Of a stretch of DNA of 64,000 nucleotides, positions 41,604 to 52,974 are shown piece by piece. Within the stretch, counting starts at the first letter, position 1, and each line of letters opens with the position of its first letter. The stretch comes from Notolepis coatsorum (taxonomy: Eukaryota > Chordata > Actinopteri > Aulopiformes > Paralepididae), in NCBI GenBank assembly GCA_963971535.1, contig OZ020592.1:124291604-124355603 (forward strand), given 5' to 3'. The notes beneath the pieces are model-generated. The model saw only the letters and a list, made by a program, of their open reading frames with translations, ran no database searches and was not told where the DNA came from. A program made the position numbers and the translations under genes.

Positions 41604-42095
41604 TTTATTTTATTTTTTTTTATCTTTTCCCCCCTCCTTTTTCCTCCGATTTTCTCCCATCCCAATGTTAGTCGTTATGCCAATTCCCAATCCCCTTCCT
41701 GGTCGCTGCGCACTTACCCCCCACAGTCGGTCTGGGAAAGTGGAGGCTACCACGTTCTTCCTCCGACACACGTCCAGCCAATCAACCGCTTATTTTCACC
41801 TGGCAGCGCGGATTCTCACTGAGAGGGCGTAGCGTGTGGAAGGATCACACTATCCCACTTAGATCCTATCCGCGCTTAGCAGGCGCCCCGACCGAACTGT
41901 AGGAGTCGCTGTTTACAACGACCCGGACCCACCCCGCCAGCTTCTCCCACCCTCTAATACTGCCAATTGTATTAGTGTGAACGGCCAGCCAAGCTGGTGA
42001 CAACCCCGGAGCTGTGAGCTGGATTCGAACAGGCGAATCCAGCCGCTCCGGGGTTGGTGACGAACGCAATCTCCGTTACGCCACCTGACCGCCCC
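41604..42095 (-). mobile_element. tRNA-derived SINE, family A, 14-bp TSD
   Basis: Reverse copy of 16807-17282. The flanks are ATTTTCAGGATTTT at 41590-41603 and 42096-42109. The head (GGGGCGGTCAGGTGGCGTAA) is at the right and the T-rich tail at the left. The shared core is AATTGTATTAGTGTGAACGG. Confidence 0.9.
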
Positions 42096-42124
42096 ATTTT
42101 CAGGATTTTAACCATTTCTTAAAT

Positions 42125-42192
42125 TAGGGTTGGGGTTAGGGGGTTAGGGTTACCCTAGGGTTACCCTAACCCCCTAACCCTAACCTTAACCT
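42125..42192. repeat. Telomere-like repeats, head to head
   Basis: TTAGGG-type units (GGGTTAGGGTTA) run into inverted CCCTAA units (CCCTAACCCCCTAACCCTAA) around CCCTAGGG. It is short and imperfect. Confidence 0.8.
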
Positions 42193-42196
42193 GTTC

Positions 42197-42690
42197 ATTT
42201 CTGCGACTAGGGTGAAAGGTGTGACACTTATGATAGTGATTTTTGAAAAAAATAAAACATGGATTATTGTAATGTGAGTCCAAGATGTGATACTGAGCAA
42301 CTTTTTTGGCATATACATCAAATCTAGCCAACGCTATCCACAAACACACGTGAAAGATTTGACCAGAATTGCGACAAGGGTGACTGGAGGGTTAAAATAC
42401 TAGAAGAAATTCACCACTGGAATATCCAGTCTCTTGTGTCGCCAGTGCATTCCTCCGTGACACATGGCAGCTGCTGTATTTGCAGCTATGCTACGCCGCC
42501 AGTTCAGTCAAGGATTGCTTCACGAGTTGTTAATCATTTATCGCGCCCAACCTCCATCCCTAGCCTTCCCTGTCCTCAGCCTCAACTGTGAGCGGCATAG
42601 CAACAAGTAACCACAGGATAAAAGGCCTCAAGGCTCCGTAGTGTGACCTGTACGTACACTAGAGATGAAGAGGAGAAGAGAGAGAGGGAG
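42197..42690. other. Unassigned stretch
   Basis: Nothing recognised apart from an AGAGAGAGGGAGGG patch near 42680. Confidence 0.35.
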
Positions 42691-42699
42691 GGTGTCAGG

Positions 42700-42853
42700 G
42701 TATTTTCACAAAGTAAACGATGTATGTACTGTATTCTCACAAAGTAAACGATGTATGTACTGTATTCTCACAACGTAAACAATGTATGTACTGTATTCTC
42801 ACAAAGTAAACGATGTATGTATTGTATTCTCACAAAGTAAACAATGTATGTAC
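42700..42853 (+). repeat. 31-bp minisatellite, left part
   Basis: Units of CACAAAGTAAACGATGTATG + TACTGTATTCT. The array is split by the hAT 42854-45102 and continues at 45103-45306. Confidence 0.93.
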
Positions 42854-44914
42854 TAGGGCTGACCTTCAAAGCTTTTTTTGGCAATCGAAGCTTCGGGGGC
42901 CGAGCTTCGATTTTAATTCGAAGCTTCGATTTTTTTATTTTTTTATTTTTTTATCTTATGTTGTGGGACTTGTACAGCACTTTGGTAAACTTTGTTGTTT
43001 TTAAATGTGCTCTATAAATAAAGTGGATTGGATTAATGAATTAAGTAGCCCCTTTCGTGACTGTGACGCAGCCAACAAGGTTTCACTCGGCTGCAGGGCT
43101 GTACGCTAAGCTTTTTCACTAGGGGCACACTTGCCCCTAAATGAGAAATTTAGGGGCAAAAAAATTTTTTAGGGGCAAATTTTTTAATAACAATTTTACC
43201 ATTATTAAAAAAATATGTTCCTCCTGCCTCATTACTGTGGTCCTTTTATTTAACATTTAAGTGTGTTTGTTTTCAGGTTTGTATCTTTTATAATGAACCA
43301 ACTGAGAAAGTGTGTAAATCACTAATAGAACAAAAACAACAAACTGTGTGTGTGTGTGTGAGCGCGCGCGCTTGTGTAGTGCTCCTTGAATGAGATCACC
43401 ACAACACACACACACCATTGCATTAATCAGGAGGACAAGAAACTCTGCATACATTTGTTTCACAATGAAAAGTGCTTTAGAAATCAAATGAATTATTATT
43501 GTAAATAACCCCATGAAAGGTTTATTTGTATGGGTAATTACCTGCTTCATATTTGTGATGTTACTGGTTTCAGTGTGTGCCTAAAGTGATCAATGTGTTG
43601 GGCCGTTTATAGAGATCTATGCCAATTAATGTTTATGTATATCCGGGACTTTTTTTAATAAGAATTGAGAGGTATTTGTATATGTGACCTTTATTTTGAA
43701 AACCGTGTTGCGACGCAACCTTATTTACATTTGCGCTTTTGACAGTGAAATGTTCAGTCCAACTTAGCTGGAAGGAAAGACTAATCAAAAAGGTTTAATT
43801 GACCCGTATGAGGCTCTTACGGTAGGACTACTCACCTAATGCATAGCTGAACCTGAACGTTAGAAGTGTCCGTGTCCCCGTCAATCAATCATCACATCAT
43901 CACGTCAATCATCATCATCTTATCATCTCTCCACATCGGACGTGGTTGTCATAAGATGGACTGATATCCACTCCGTTGTTCTTTTTTGCGTCTTAAATGT
44001 ATTGAAATGAGGTGCTTCTTTGGCGATGCAATAGCCCATATTGAAAGGAAGAGAGCCCACATTCAGTTTCGTTTTGCTAGGAATTATGGGATTTGGTGTT
44101 GGATGTATAGACTACGCAGATAGGGACATGGTCTTTAATCGCACGATAGACTACAAGTACCAGGTACTGTATATAGCGTGACCCAGATTCACTCCACACG
44201 CAAATCTTTTTTTTCACTCAGGCTATCGGTGATTGCAGTAAGTTCATTCATTGCCGACAGATTCTTTCATAGCACCACGACATTGTGTCGCACTGTACAG
44301 CCCTGGTTGTAGGCTAATGTTTTTTTTTTTTTTTTATCCAATTTGTATGGATTAATTTAGGAGTGAAATGCGAATGAAGGGTTGAAATCACAACTCGCAA
44401 CGTTGCTCCCAAATAATATTTCCAACTCGCAACGGCCAAATTAAGGGGCAATTTGCGACGAGATCATCGCACTGTACAGCCCTGGGCTGTGTGATTTAAT
44501 TCAAGGTAGATCGCTGTTGTCGTTTGAACAACTTCCTGTCGATTGCCACCTCAGGCGACAAAATCCGTTCTCTTTTTTTTTATCCACTTTTTCTCCTCTT
44601 TTTCTATTTTTCTCCCATCCCAATCCCAATAACTCACCAAAACATCTCAGTAGCACCTTATCTAAATGTTCTATTTCATATATGGAGATTCATATTTATT
44701 TATGTATTGCATGCATTTCTACATTTTTTTTCCTATTTTGTTTATTCATCCCAGTATCTTTCTTATGTGTGGAATTCTACAAGGCATGTAGGTGTATATG
44801 TGTTTGAGGATGATATCCTTCAAACAGGCAATAGTGATGATATAATTTGGGCAGTGCTGAGCTGGGTTACTTTCCTCCAGTGTATTTGTCCCCCGGCCCC
44901 ACCCAATGGCCCCA

Positions 44915-44982
<68 letters not shown>

Positions 44983-45102
44983 TCGAAGTAAAAAAAAAAT
45001 TGAAAAAAAAATTTTTTTTTATTTTTTTTAAACTTCGATTTATTTTTTATGTTCGAAGCTTGTGCCATCTTACGAAGCTTCGAAGTATTTAAGACAGCCC
45101 TA
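42854..45102. mobile_element. Non-autonomous hAT, copy 2, 8-bp TSD
   Basis: The ends are TAGGGCTGACCTTCAAAGC and, inverted, CTTCGAAG...CAGCCCTA. The flanks are GTATGTAC at 42846-42853 and 45103-45110, a word of the host minisatellite. It is the same family as 208-1517 and contains a second hAT-like element at 43094-44484. It also carries a piece of SINE A tail near 44565-44635. Confidence 0.9.
43094..44484. mobile_element. hAT-like element nested in the hAT, 5-bp TSD
   Basis: The ends are CAGGGCTGTACGCTAAGC and, inverted, CGCACTGTACAGCCCTG. The flanks are GGCTG at 43089-43093 and 44485-44489. Copy 1 of the host hAT has the uninterrupted CACTCGGCTGTGTGATTTAA. A 5-bp duplication is known for hAT5-type elements, but an eroded 8-bp one is possible. 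The interior has TTAGGGGCAAA repeats. Confidence 0.8.
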
Positions 45103-45306
45103 GTATGTACTGTATTCTCACAAAGTAAACGATGTATGTACTGTATTCTCACAAAGTAAACAATGTACGTACTGTATTCTCACAAAGTAAACGATGTACG
45201 TACTGTATTCTCACAAAGTAAACAATGTACGTACTGTATTCTCACAAAGTAAATGATGTATGTACTGTATTTTCACAAAGTAAACGATGTATGTACTGTA
45301 TTTTCG
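45103..45306 (+). repeat. 31-bp minisatellite, right part
   Basis: Continues the 42700-42853 array; about six units. Confidence 0.93.
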
Positions 45307-45319
45307 AATGACTACTTAC

Positions 45320-46274
45320 TAGGGATGCACCGAAATTTCGGCACCGAAAGTTTTCGGCCGAAAATGGCAAAAAATTGCCTTTCGGCTTTTGGCCGAAAGA
45401 GTTTTTTCACCGAAAATATATCACCGAAACAGAAACAATCTCGCGTGTTGTTGTGATGATGTCGCGCTGTCGGGAGTCGCGCTGCCCCTATGTAAACTCT
45501 GCGCGCAACGCGTCCAACAAATGCGTCTTCAACATGCTTCCATATCCTCATTCACTATTATGCCCATTGCGGTAGGAGTGATCTATGCATATCATTTGCG
45601 TGTTGTTGTGATGATGTCGCGCTGTCGGGAGTCGCGCTGCCCCTGTAAACTCTGCGCGCAACGCGTCCAACAAATGCGTCTTCAACATGCTTCCATATCC
45701 TCATTCACTATTATGCCCATTGCGGTAGGAGTGATCTATGCATATCATTTGCGTGTTGTTGTGATGATGTCGCGCTGTCGGGAGTCGCGCTGCCCCTGTA
45801 AACTCTGCGCGCAACGCGTCCAACAAATGCGTCTTCAACATGCCTTTACATCCCCATTCACCATATGCCCGTCGCGGTTAATCACCGAGTGATCTAATAT
45901 GCATATTATTCACATTTTGACGCTGTCTACTGTGCCGAGTCAAGCGAGCACATTCAGCTGGGGACTAGAAAGGTGCGCTCAGTAGAGCACAGATGTCCGC
46001 TGCGGCAGCCAGAGAAAAGATGGAATTAATGTACTGTATGCATTCAGAAGTGCTGAATAAATGTTTTATGGACCCATAATAGTGATTATTTATTATTTAA
46101 GTTAAGTTTTGCCATAATCATATATTTTTCCATAATCATAATGTTCCACAACATTGGTAAAAAAAAATCTATTCCATGAATCATTTTCGGCCTTTCGGCT
46201 TTCGGTTTTCGGCCAACTGTTTTCTATTTTCGGTATCGGTTTCGGCCAAGAATTTCCCATTCGGTGCATCCCTA
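45320..46274. mobile_element. hAT element (TAGGGATGCACCGAA), 8-bp TSD
   Basis: The ends are TAGGGATGCACCGAAATTTC and, inverted, TTCGGTGCATCCCTA. The flanks are CTACTTAC at 45312-45319 and 46275-46282. It is rich in TTTCGGC words and non-coding, with a ~155-bp tandem repeat inside. Confidence 0.92.
45443..45895 (+). repeat. ~155-bp tandem repeat within the hAT, three units
   Basis: Units start GCGTGTTGTTGTGATGATGT at 45443, 45598 and 45751. The third is diverged at its end. Confidence 0.9.
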
Positions 46275-46282
46275 CTACTTAC

Positions 46283-46899
46283 TGTATGTTGTCGTTGTCT
46301 TTGATGTTCTCGGGCCTCTCTGGTTTGTCTTTGTTCCAAAGGGTTCTATGACCCTCCCCTCTGAAGGGGGGGGGGGGGGTGCTTTGTTGTACTTACCTGG
46401 GGTGACAGGGTTCGGCAGCTGTCAGGCACTGAAGGAGAATCTTGGTTAATCTCCCTCTCCCTCTTTCTTTTCTTTTTTTTAAACTTTGACCAGTCAGCTG
46501 GTTCTTTTAGCGTTTATCGCTTTTTCATCGCATTCATACTTGGTCAAGTTCGACCGACAGAAGCAGGCTGAAAGGGTTCAGATGGGGGGGAAGACACTCT
46601 GGGAAAGGCACGGCTGCCGTCCGGGATTCGAACGCGCTCAGCCCCAGATCCGTGACGAGCACGGTTGTCCACGGCGCTGAAATAGCACTCGCGGTACGTG
46701 GTGAGCTACTGGAGCTCCCCCTCTCCCTCTTTCTTAATCTCTCTCTTTCTCGCCGTACGCCATACCGAGCACTCGACCACCCTCACTCTGCCCTCAGGAC
46801 TGGCTCCTCTCTGTGGAATGCTGTTGAGGGAGGGAGGGAGGGAGGGAGGGAGGGAGGGAGGGAGAGAGAGAGAGTCTGCATGTAAAACTGACTGCATGT
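46283..46899. other. Unassigned stretch with G-run and (GGGA)n
   Basis: A G-run lies near 46367-46378 and GGGAGGGA repeats at 46829-46875. GGGATTCGAACGCGC near 46621 is tRNA-like but has no A box. No gene was seen. Confidence 0.4.
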
Positions 46900-47077
46900 C
46901 TATAGCACTTTTATCCAAAACGCTTTACAACTTATGTTTCACGTTCCCGGCAGAGGTGACCATGCAAGGTGCCAACCTGCTCACCACTTTAACGTGCTGC
47001 AGAGAGGAGCCGGGAATCGAACTGGGAACCTTCTGATTACCAGATGACCGCCCTACCTCCTGGGCCACTGTCGCCCA
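46900..47077 (-). mobile_element. tRNA-derived SINE, family B, reverse
   Basis: GGGAATCGAACTGGGAACCT (inverted B box) and CCTCCTGGGCCACTGTCGCC (inverted head). The tail side is TTTTATCCAAAACGCTTTAC. Confidence 0.85.
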
Positions 47078-47118
47078 GACTGTGTGTGTGAGTTGTTTGT
47101 GCAAGCTGCTGAATCAAC

Positions 47119-47119
47119 A

Positions 47120-47187
<68 letters not shown>
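47119..47187. repeat. (GA)n microsatellite
   Basis: About 34 GA dinucleotides. Confidence 0.95.
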
Positions 47188-47189
<2 letters not shown>

Positions 47190-47191
<2 letters not shown>

Positions 47192-47345
47192 ATGATTGAT
47201 TGATTGAAAATTGTATTAACAGATTGCAGAATGGGTACAATACAGTACGGCTCAATACACACAATTGTTAAGGGGATGCAGACCAGAGAAAGACTTTCGT
47301 CTTGTTTACATCAGGGTCCCACATTTTCAATTCATAATGAATTGT
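47190..47345 (-). mobile_element. Retroposon 3' end, family G
   Basis: Tail (TTGA)n, then TTAACAGATTGCAGAATGGG through CCCACATTTTCAATTCATAA. Confidence 0.7.
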
Positions 47346-47404
47346 AAGTAAGGGTGCAATTAGCACCGTGCAATCCATTTTTTGTGGATCTAGCCCTAGG
47401 TCTT

Positions 47405-47572
47405 GACTCTTGTATATAGGCTAGATTTGGTATCCTGGGTCATGTATATAGGCTAGATTGGGTAGCCTGGGTCATGTATATAGGCTAGATTTGGTATCCT
47501 GGGTCATGTATATAGGCTAGATTTGGTATCCTGGGTCATGTATATAGGCTAGATTGGGTAGCCTGGGTCATG
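47405..47572 (+). repeat. ~31-bp minisatellite (GTATATAGGCTAGATT)
   Basis: Five units of GTATATAGGCTAGATTTGGT + ATCCTGGGTCAT. Confidence 0.92.
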
Positions 47573-47659
47573 GCTAGTTGTGAAAAGCAAGGATAAGAAA
47601 CCAGATAGCCGGCCTCACACGGACGGGGGACCGAGCAGGTAGTGAGGTGTTGTTCAGCA

Positions 47660-47895
47660 GCATCTGATACAGTAACATCAGCAGGAGCCCAGCGTGGAAG
47701 AGACATCGCTCTTTATATTGAACACTTTTGTCTACGTACTTGACTTCTATTTTATACTCGCTATACTTATTTTATACTTATCTATTTTTATCTAGCACAA
47801 TCTCTGGAGCAAAACAGAAAGAAGCATTTTATATAAAAGTGTTCTGTACTTCTGTATGACAACTAATAAAGAAACTTGAACTTGAAACTTGAACT
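47660..47895 (+). mobile_element. LINE 3' tail
   Basis: TCTAGCACAATCTCTGGAGC, AGAAGCATTTTATATAAAAG, GTATGACAACTAATAAAGAA and an ACTTGAA tail, related to 41460-41560. Confidence 0.8.
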
Positions 47896-47898
47896 TAA

Positions 47899-48016
47899 CC
47901 GTCTGTAGTGTGATAGTAAAGGGTTAACCTTCTGTCATGTGGCAGTGAAAGGGTAACCTTTTGTATTGTCGCAGGGAAAGGGTTAACTGTTTGGTAGTGT
48001 GGTAGTGAAAGGGTTA
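47899..48016. repeat. ~35-bp repeat array (second locus)
   Basis: Four diverged copies of GGTTAACCTTCTG...GTGGCAGTGAAAGGGTT, the same unit as at 5637-5790. Confidence 0.75.
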
Positions 48017-48134
48017 AAGACGTGAACTCAGGGACTTCAATCATCTGAAAGTCTGTTAATATCTGACTACTAATGTATCTTGCCTGTCAGTCATTCAAAT
48101 CAAATGTGAACAAATGATTAATACACGAGTTCCA

Positions 48135-48410
48135 GTTTCGAGTTTCAAGTTTGTTTTTATTTGTCACGTATAAAGTACATTACAGTGAAATGCTTGGTTC
48201 TGTATGAGCCTTGAGCCCCCTGAGAATGTGCTTCATACAGTAAAAAAAAAAGTAAAAGAGAAATAAAGTCCCAACACTATACAAATATACAATATACAAT
48301 ATACAGACTAAAGTACAACCTAAAGTACACTGAGAGTACAATGAAGTAAAATACAGACAATCAGGTACAAAAATGATCCACTTAACTGGCAACGGCCCCG
48401 GGCCCTCTTT
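48135..48410 (-). mobile_element. LINE 3' tail, reverse strand
   Basis: GAGTTTCAAGTTTGTTTTTA, ATTACAGTGAAATGCTTGGT, then an A-rich UTR with TATACAATATACAATATACA: typical of reverse-oriented fish LINE ends. Confidence 0.6.
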
Positions 48411-48484
48411 AGAATGATTTGCCCACCGGCGCGACACAACACTTTGGCGGCCCCTAGTGGCTCGGGCCCTATTAAAGCCCTATT

Positions 48485-48850
48485 TGTTGCCGGATTGCCA
48501 CCTCAGGCGACAAAATCCGTTCAGCGGTTCTCTTTTTTTTATCCACTTTTTCTCCTCTTTTTCTATTTTTCTCCCATTCCAATTCCACTGTGCCAATTCT
48601 TCCCTCCCCTGTCTTGAACGTTGCTCGCATATGCCCCCCACTGGCCGGTTGTAGGGAGGATAGAAGCCTTGCATCACGTGTCCCCTCCGGTACACGAGGA
48701 GGCAGCCTGTCACATCTTTTCACCTGCCAGCGCGGACTCTCATTGGCGAGGTGTAACGTGTGGGAGGCTCACACTACCCCCGCCATTTCCTGTCTCTGCT
48801 GTGCAGGCGTCCCCAACCGACCTGTAGGAGTCGCTGTCCACAACATCCAG
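48485..48850 (-). mobile_element. tRNA-derived SINE, family A, 5'-truncated, reverse
   Basis: T-rich tail (TTTCTCCTCTTTTTCTATTT) and SINE body up to TGTAGGAGTCGCTGTCCACA; the head is missing. It is preceded by GATTGCCACCTCAGGCGACA, which also precedes the SINE-tail piece in the hAT at 44540. Confidence 0.7.
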
Positions 48851-49845
48851 ATTACCACCCATCGACTTGCAAGACTCCTGAGGCTCTAGCTCCGTCAATC
48901 ATTTGGCGATCTCGAAGATTATTGGACAGGGTTGTCGACAATGAGTGTGGCTTTCCAATGTTACCCCACGTGGGGATCTGCGTATCAGGGATCTAGGTGA
49001 AAAAATATGAGCGAAAACCAGAAAAGAAAAAAACGCTGAATGAATTGAAGTCAATGAGGAAATGGAATCCTGGAGAGCTTTCTTTTTGTACATAGTTTAC
49101 CAAAATCGCTCCTAATCACTCATTTCTGAATGGATCTTTATGAAATTACAGTACATTATTTATGTACTACATAATACTTCAGGCTATGGACCCAGGGTGT
49201 TTTCCAGCTTATACCAATTTTTTTGGATATACTATTTCAACTACTACAGAAAAACGTCTACAACTCAAGTTCAGACCTATGTTACTCTATTTCATTAGCA
49301 CTAAAATAATGTTATCTTTCAAAAGAGACCAGACGTATGCATGTGCAAGTATATAAAGTATAAAGATACGCTTTTCAAAAAAAGTATGCAGTCCTCAAGT
49401 TCAATAAAAAAAATTGCCACTTTTCTCTGCGCCAGTTAAGTGGTTAAAAAAAGTACAAAATGCAAAAACGAGGTATGGATGTAGTGCAAATCTCTTTTAA
49501 TAAATAGATAGACACAGTGTTATCTTTAGGCTTACACACTGTATGCCCTGTATGCCGTGACAAATAAAACTCTTGACTCACAGGGACGTGCAGTATAGTA
49601 GATTATATTGCTGACAATACATCAGCTGATGATTGATGATTTCCTTTATTAATTATCGGTTCTGACGGGAAGAACAACTGAGCAGATATGAACAATGGAT
49701 GATTATTGCTCTGTCTAGACGCACAGTGTTGTGTTTCTCTGCTGAGTGGGTTTTGTTTGGTCACATTCTTGTACATAACAGCGTTGAAGCGTCGAATAGA
49801 CTGCAGACGCAGAAATAAAGACAGATTATTTTCCATTTCACAGTA
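48851..49845. other. Unassigned stretch
   Basis: A/T-rich and non-coding, with short frames only. No repeat ends, TSDs or gene motifs were recognised. GCTTGTTTAATAAATAG-like words near 49490-49510 suggest an old LINE tail but are too weak to call. Confidence 0.3.
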
Positions 49846-50534
49846 GAGATGCACCGATCCACTTTCTTCAGTACCGATATCTGCATCTGGATATCGGACA
49901 CCGATGCTAGAGCTCCTTTTTCTTGGATAATAACTATTAATAAATATAATAAATATATAATAATTATTATAATCTGTAAGGGTACATGAGGCTGTAATAA
50001 ACACACAGCACTTCTTACTAGAAAGAGTAAAAAATAAACAAAAACACATTACATTTGAATGTATTCCAAAGCAATAAATTATAATTGCTTTTATATAAAT
50101 AAGTAGCTTCAAAGACAAACTGGCAGTAATAGACATCCAGAGTTCTGAGTAGAGCTGGGTCGGCCTCCAGAGTTCTGAGTAGAGCTGGGTCGGCCTCAGC
50201 AGTTCAGAACCTTTAATCCCTGTCCGATCGCATCAGATTTAGAAATCCCATGTTTTGTCTTGCAGGATCAGACAGATTTTGACCTGGTATTTCAAAGCAA
50301 TTCAGGACGGGATCACCCTGATCCAGATTCAGACTTCAAGATGACCAAATCCTGAATATCAGTGTTAAATCCTACCTATCTCCGTCTACTGGATATGAAG
50401 AACAACATAAGCAAGACAGACATTATAGCAATTTAGAGACATTTATTGAGGATATAATGATGAATTATATTTTCCAAGTACATACCACTGGCTTAAAATC
50501 ATAATGGAATTGTAGTAACAAATAATGAATCTAA
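49846..50534. other. hAT end fragment plus unassigned sequence
   Basis: AGAGATGCACCGATCC near 49846 and CCGATATCTGCATCTGGATA match a hAT end; the partner end was not found. A 30-bp direct duplication (CCAGAGTTCTGAGTAGAGCT) lies at 50139-50198. No gene was seen. Confidence 0.45.
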
Positions 50535-50735
50535 TGCCTCTTTTCCATTGCATAGTACCTACTTGACTCTACCCTACCCTACTCTACCCGCTTTAGGTAC
50601 CTGGTACTTCGTTCCTTTTCCACTGCAGGTAGTACTCCGTTTGTCTCCGTGTGGGGAGGCGGGGCCGCTGGCGTACAGCATGAGAGCTCCAGCATAGCTA
50701 TGTCCGTGAGGGCTTGGAGCAAGCCAGAGTAAAAC

Positions 50736-50741
50736 ACAGTT

Positions 50742-50790
<49 letters not shown>
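50736..50790. repeat. (CAAT)n microsatellite
   Basis: About 12 CAAT units. Confidence 0.95.
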
Positions 50791-50793
<3 letters not shown>

Positions 50794-50907
50794 CAACATT
50801 AACCAGACTCTCGTTGTGTCTATTCTGCTAACGTTAACGTTACCTCTCCTCGTGTCTATTCTGCTAACGTTAACATTACCTCTCATTGTGTCTATTCTAC
50901 AAGCTTT

Positions 50908-52861
50908 TGTTGAGGTTTGTAACCGACCCCAATCGCACAACACAAGACAGGTATGAGAGTAAGCCAAGAACTGGGCATTTATTGAATAACACAGAAAAGC
51001 GGCACTGTCCCTTTAAGGGAGAACACAAAAATACTGGAAACAGGGAAACAAGGGCAATGTGCCTTTAAGAGGCGAGCAGGCTAAGGGGAAGGCTTAGGGA
51101 GAACACAAAATACTGGAAACGAGAATTAGGGAAAATTGGCACTGTGCCTTTAAGAGGCGAGCAGGCAAAGGGGCTAAGGCTAAAGGACAGGGCCAGGGCA
51201 AAGGACAGGGCAGGAACAGGGACAACGGAGAGGGGAACAGGGACAGAGGCCCGCGGAGGCGGGCTGGAGACAGGGACAGAGAAAACAGGGTTAAGGCCTT
51301 GGACAGGGCGAGGGACAAGGGCACTGGAGAGGGGAACAGGGACAGAGGCCCGCGGAGGCGGGCTGGAGACAGGGACAGAGAAAACAGGGTTAAGGCCTTG
51401 GACAGGGCGAGGGCTAGAGCTGCTTACAGGGATGGAGTAGGAACGCGCAGGCTAGACGTCTGGAGGAGAGCGCGCCGGCTCGGAGAGACGCATCCTCCCG
51501 TAGAGAATTAGAGAGCGATGCGCGTCTGAAGTGGAGCGCGTCTGCTTGGAGAACGCGCCGGTTCGGAGAGCGCGCCGGCTCGGAGAGACACATCCTCCCG
51601 TAGAGAATTAGAGAGCGATGCGCGTCTGGAGTGGAGCGCGTCTGCTGTAGGAGCGCATCAGCGCGGAGTCTGGAGTGGTGCGCGTCTGGCGCGGGGTCTG
51701 GAGTGGTGCGCGTCTGCTTGGAGAACGCGCCGGTTCGGAGAGCGCGCCGGCTCGGAGAGACACATCCTCCCGTAGAGAATTAGAGAGCGATGCGCGTCTG
51801 GAGTGGAGCGCGTCTGCTGAAGGAGCGCATCAGCGCGGAGTCTGGAGTGGTGCGCGTCTGCTGTAGGAGCGCATCAGCGCGGAGTCTGGAGTGGTGCGCG
51901 TCTGGCGCGGGGTCTGGAGTGGTGCGCGTCTGCTTGGAGAACGCGCCGGTTCGGAGAGCGCGCCGGCTCGGAGAGACACATCCTCCCGTAGAGAATTAGA
52001 GAGCGATGCGCATCTGGAGTGGAGCGCGTCTGCTGAAGGAGCGCATCAGCGCGGAGTCTGGAGTGGTGCGCGTCTGCTGTAGGAGCGCATCAGCGCGGAG
52101 TCTGGAGTGGTGCGCGTCTGGCGCGGGTTCTGGAGTGGAACACTGGAATACCTCCCGTAGAGAATTAGAGAGCGCAGTACTGTGTCCCACTCCAGGCAAA
52201 ACGGCGACGGGCGGCGAAGGCTGGCACCTCGTCTCACGCCGGAGATGAAACAGCATCCAGAATACAGAAACAGAATACAGATAGGGAATCTCCCATAGGA
52301 GCTTACAGATAGAGATATGATACGGATACGGAATAGAGAGAATCTCCCGTAGGAGCTTACAGATAGAGATATGATACGGATACGGAATAGAGAGAATCTC
52401 CCGTAGGAGCTTACAGATAGAGATATGATACGGATACGGAATAGAGAGAATCTCCCGTAGGAGCTTACAGATAGAGAACGACCCGACAAGGACTGGGGGG
52501 AGATCCAGGTATTTAAAGCCCACTGGGGGCGCTAATTAGAACACACATCAGGTGCGTGAAGGTAATTGATACTTGACTAGAAGTGTGTGTTCGGCACGGA
52601 CCAATCAAACACATAATGAAAGATAGTCCAAGGGTGTGGGCTGCTGAAGAGCAGACGAGAGTAAACGAACGCGAGGGTGGGGGCTAGAGAGGTGAGGAGA
52701 CAGGGAATTAAAGGTCCAGGGAACAGGAATTAAAGGTCCAGGGAAGAGGCGAACCTCACAGTAACGACAACGCGAGGGTGGGGGCTGGTGAGGTGAGGAG
52801 ACAGGGAATAAAAGGTCCAGGGAACAGGAATTAAAGGTCCAGGGAAGAGGCGAACCTCACA
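50908..52861 (-). repeat. LARD-like 3' LTR
   Basis: 1954 bp. It holds internal minisatellites: a GAGCGCGTCTG/AGCGCGCCGGCTCGG block (about 51460-52130) and a ~57-bp unit around AGATATGATACGGATACGG (52300-52470). Confidence 0.85.
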
Positions 52862-52974
52862 GTACTCCCCCCTCCACGGGAGCCACCGGGCGACCCAAAA
52901 ACACAGACAGAGGGGCAGGGGACATAACCAAGGCAACAAACAAAAAATTGGGCCATGCTAGCGGGGAAGCTACA

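Noticed and set aside
46555-46690. tRNA-like GGGATTCGAAC stretch
   Set aside because: Only a B-box-like word; no A box and no repeat partner in the window.
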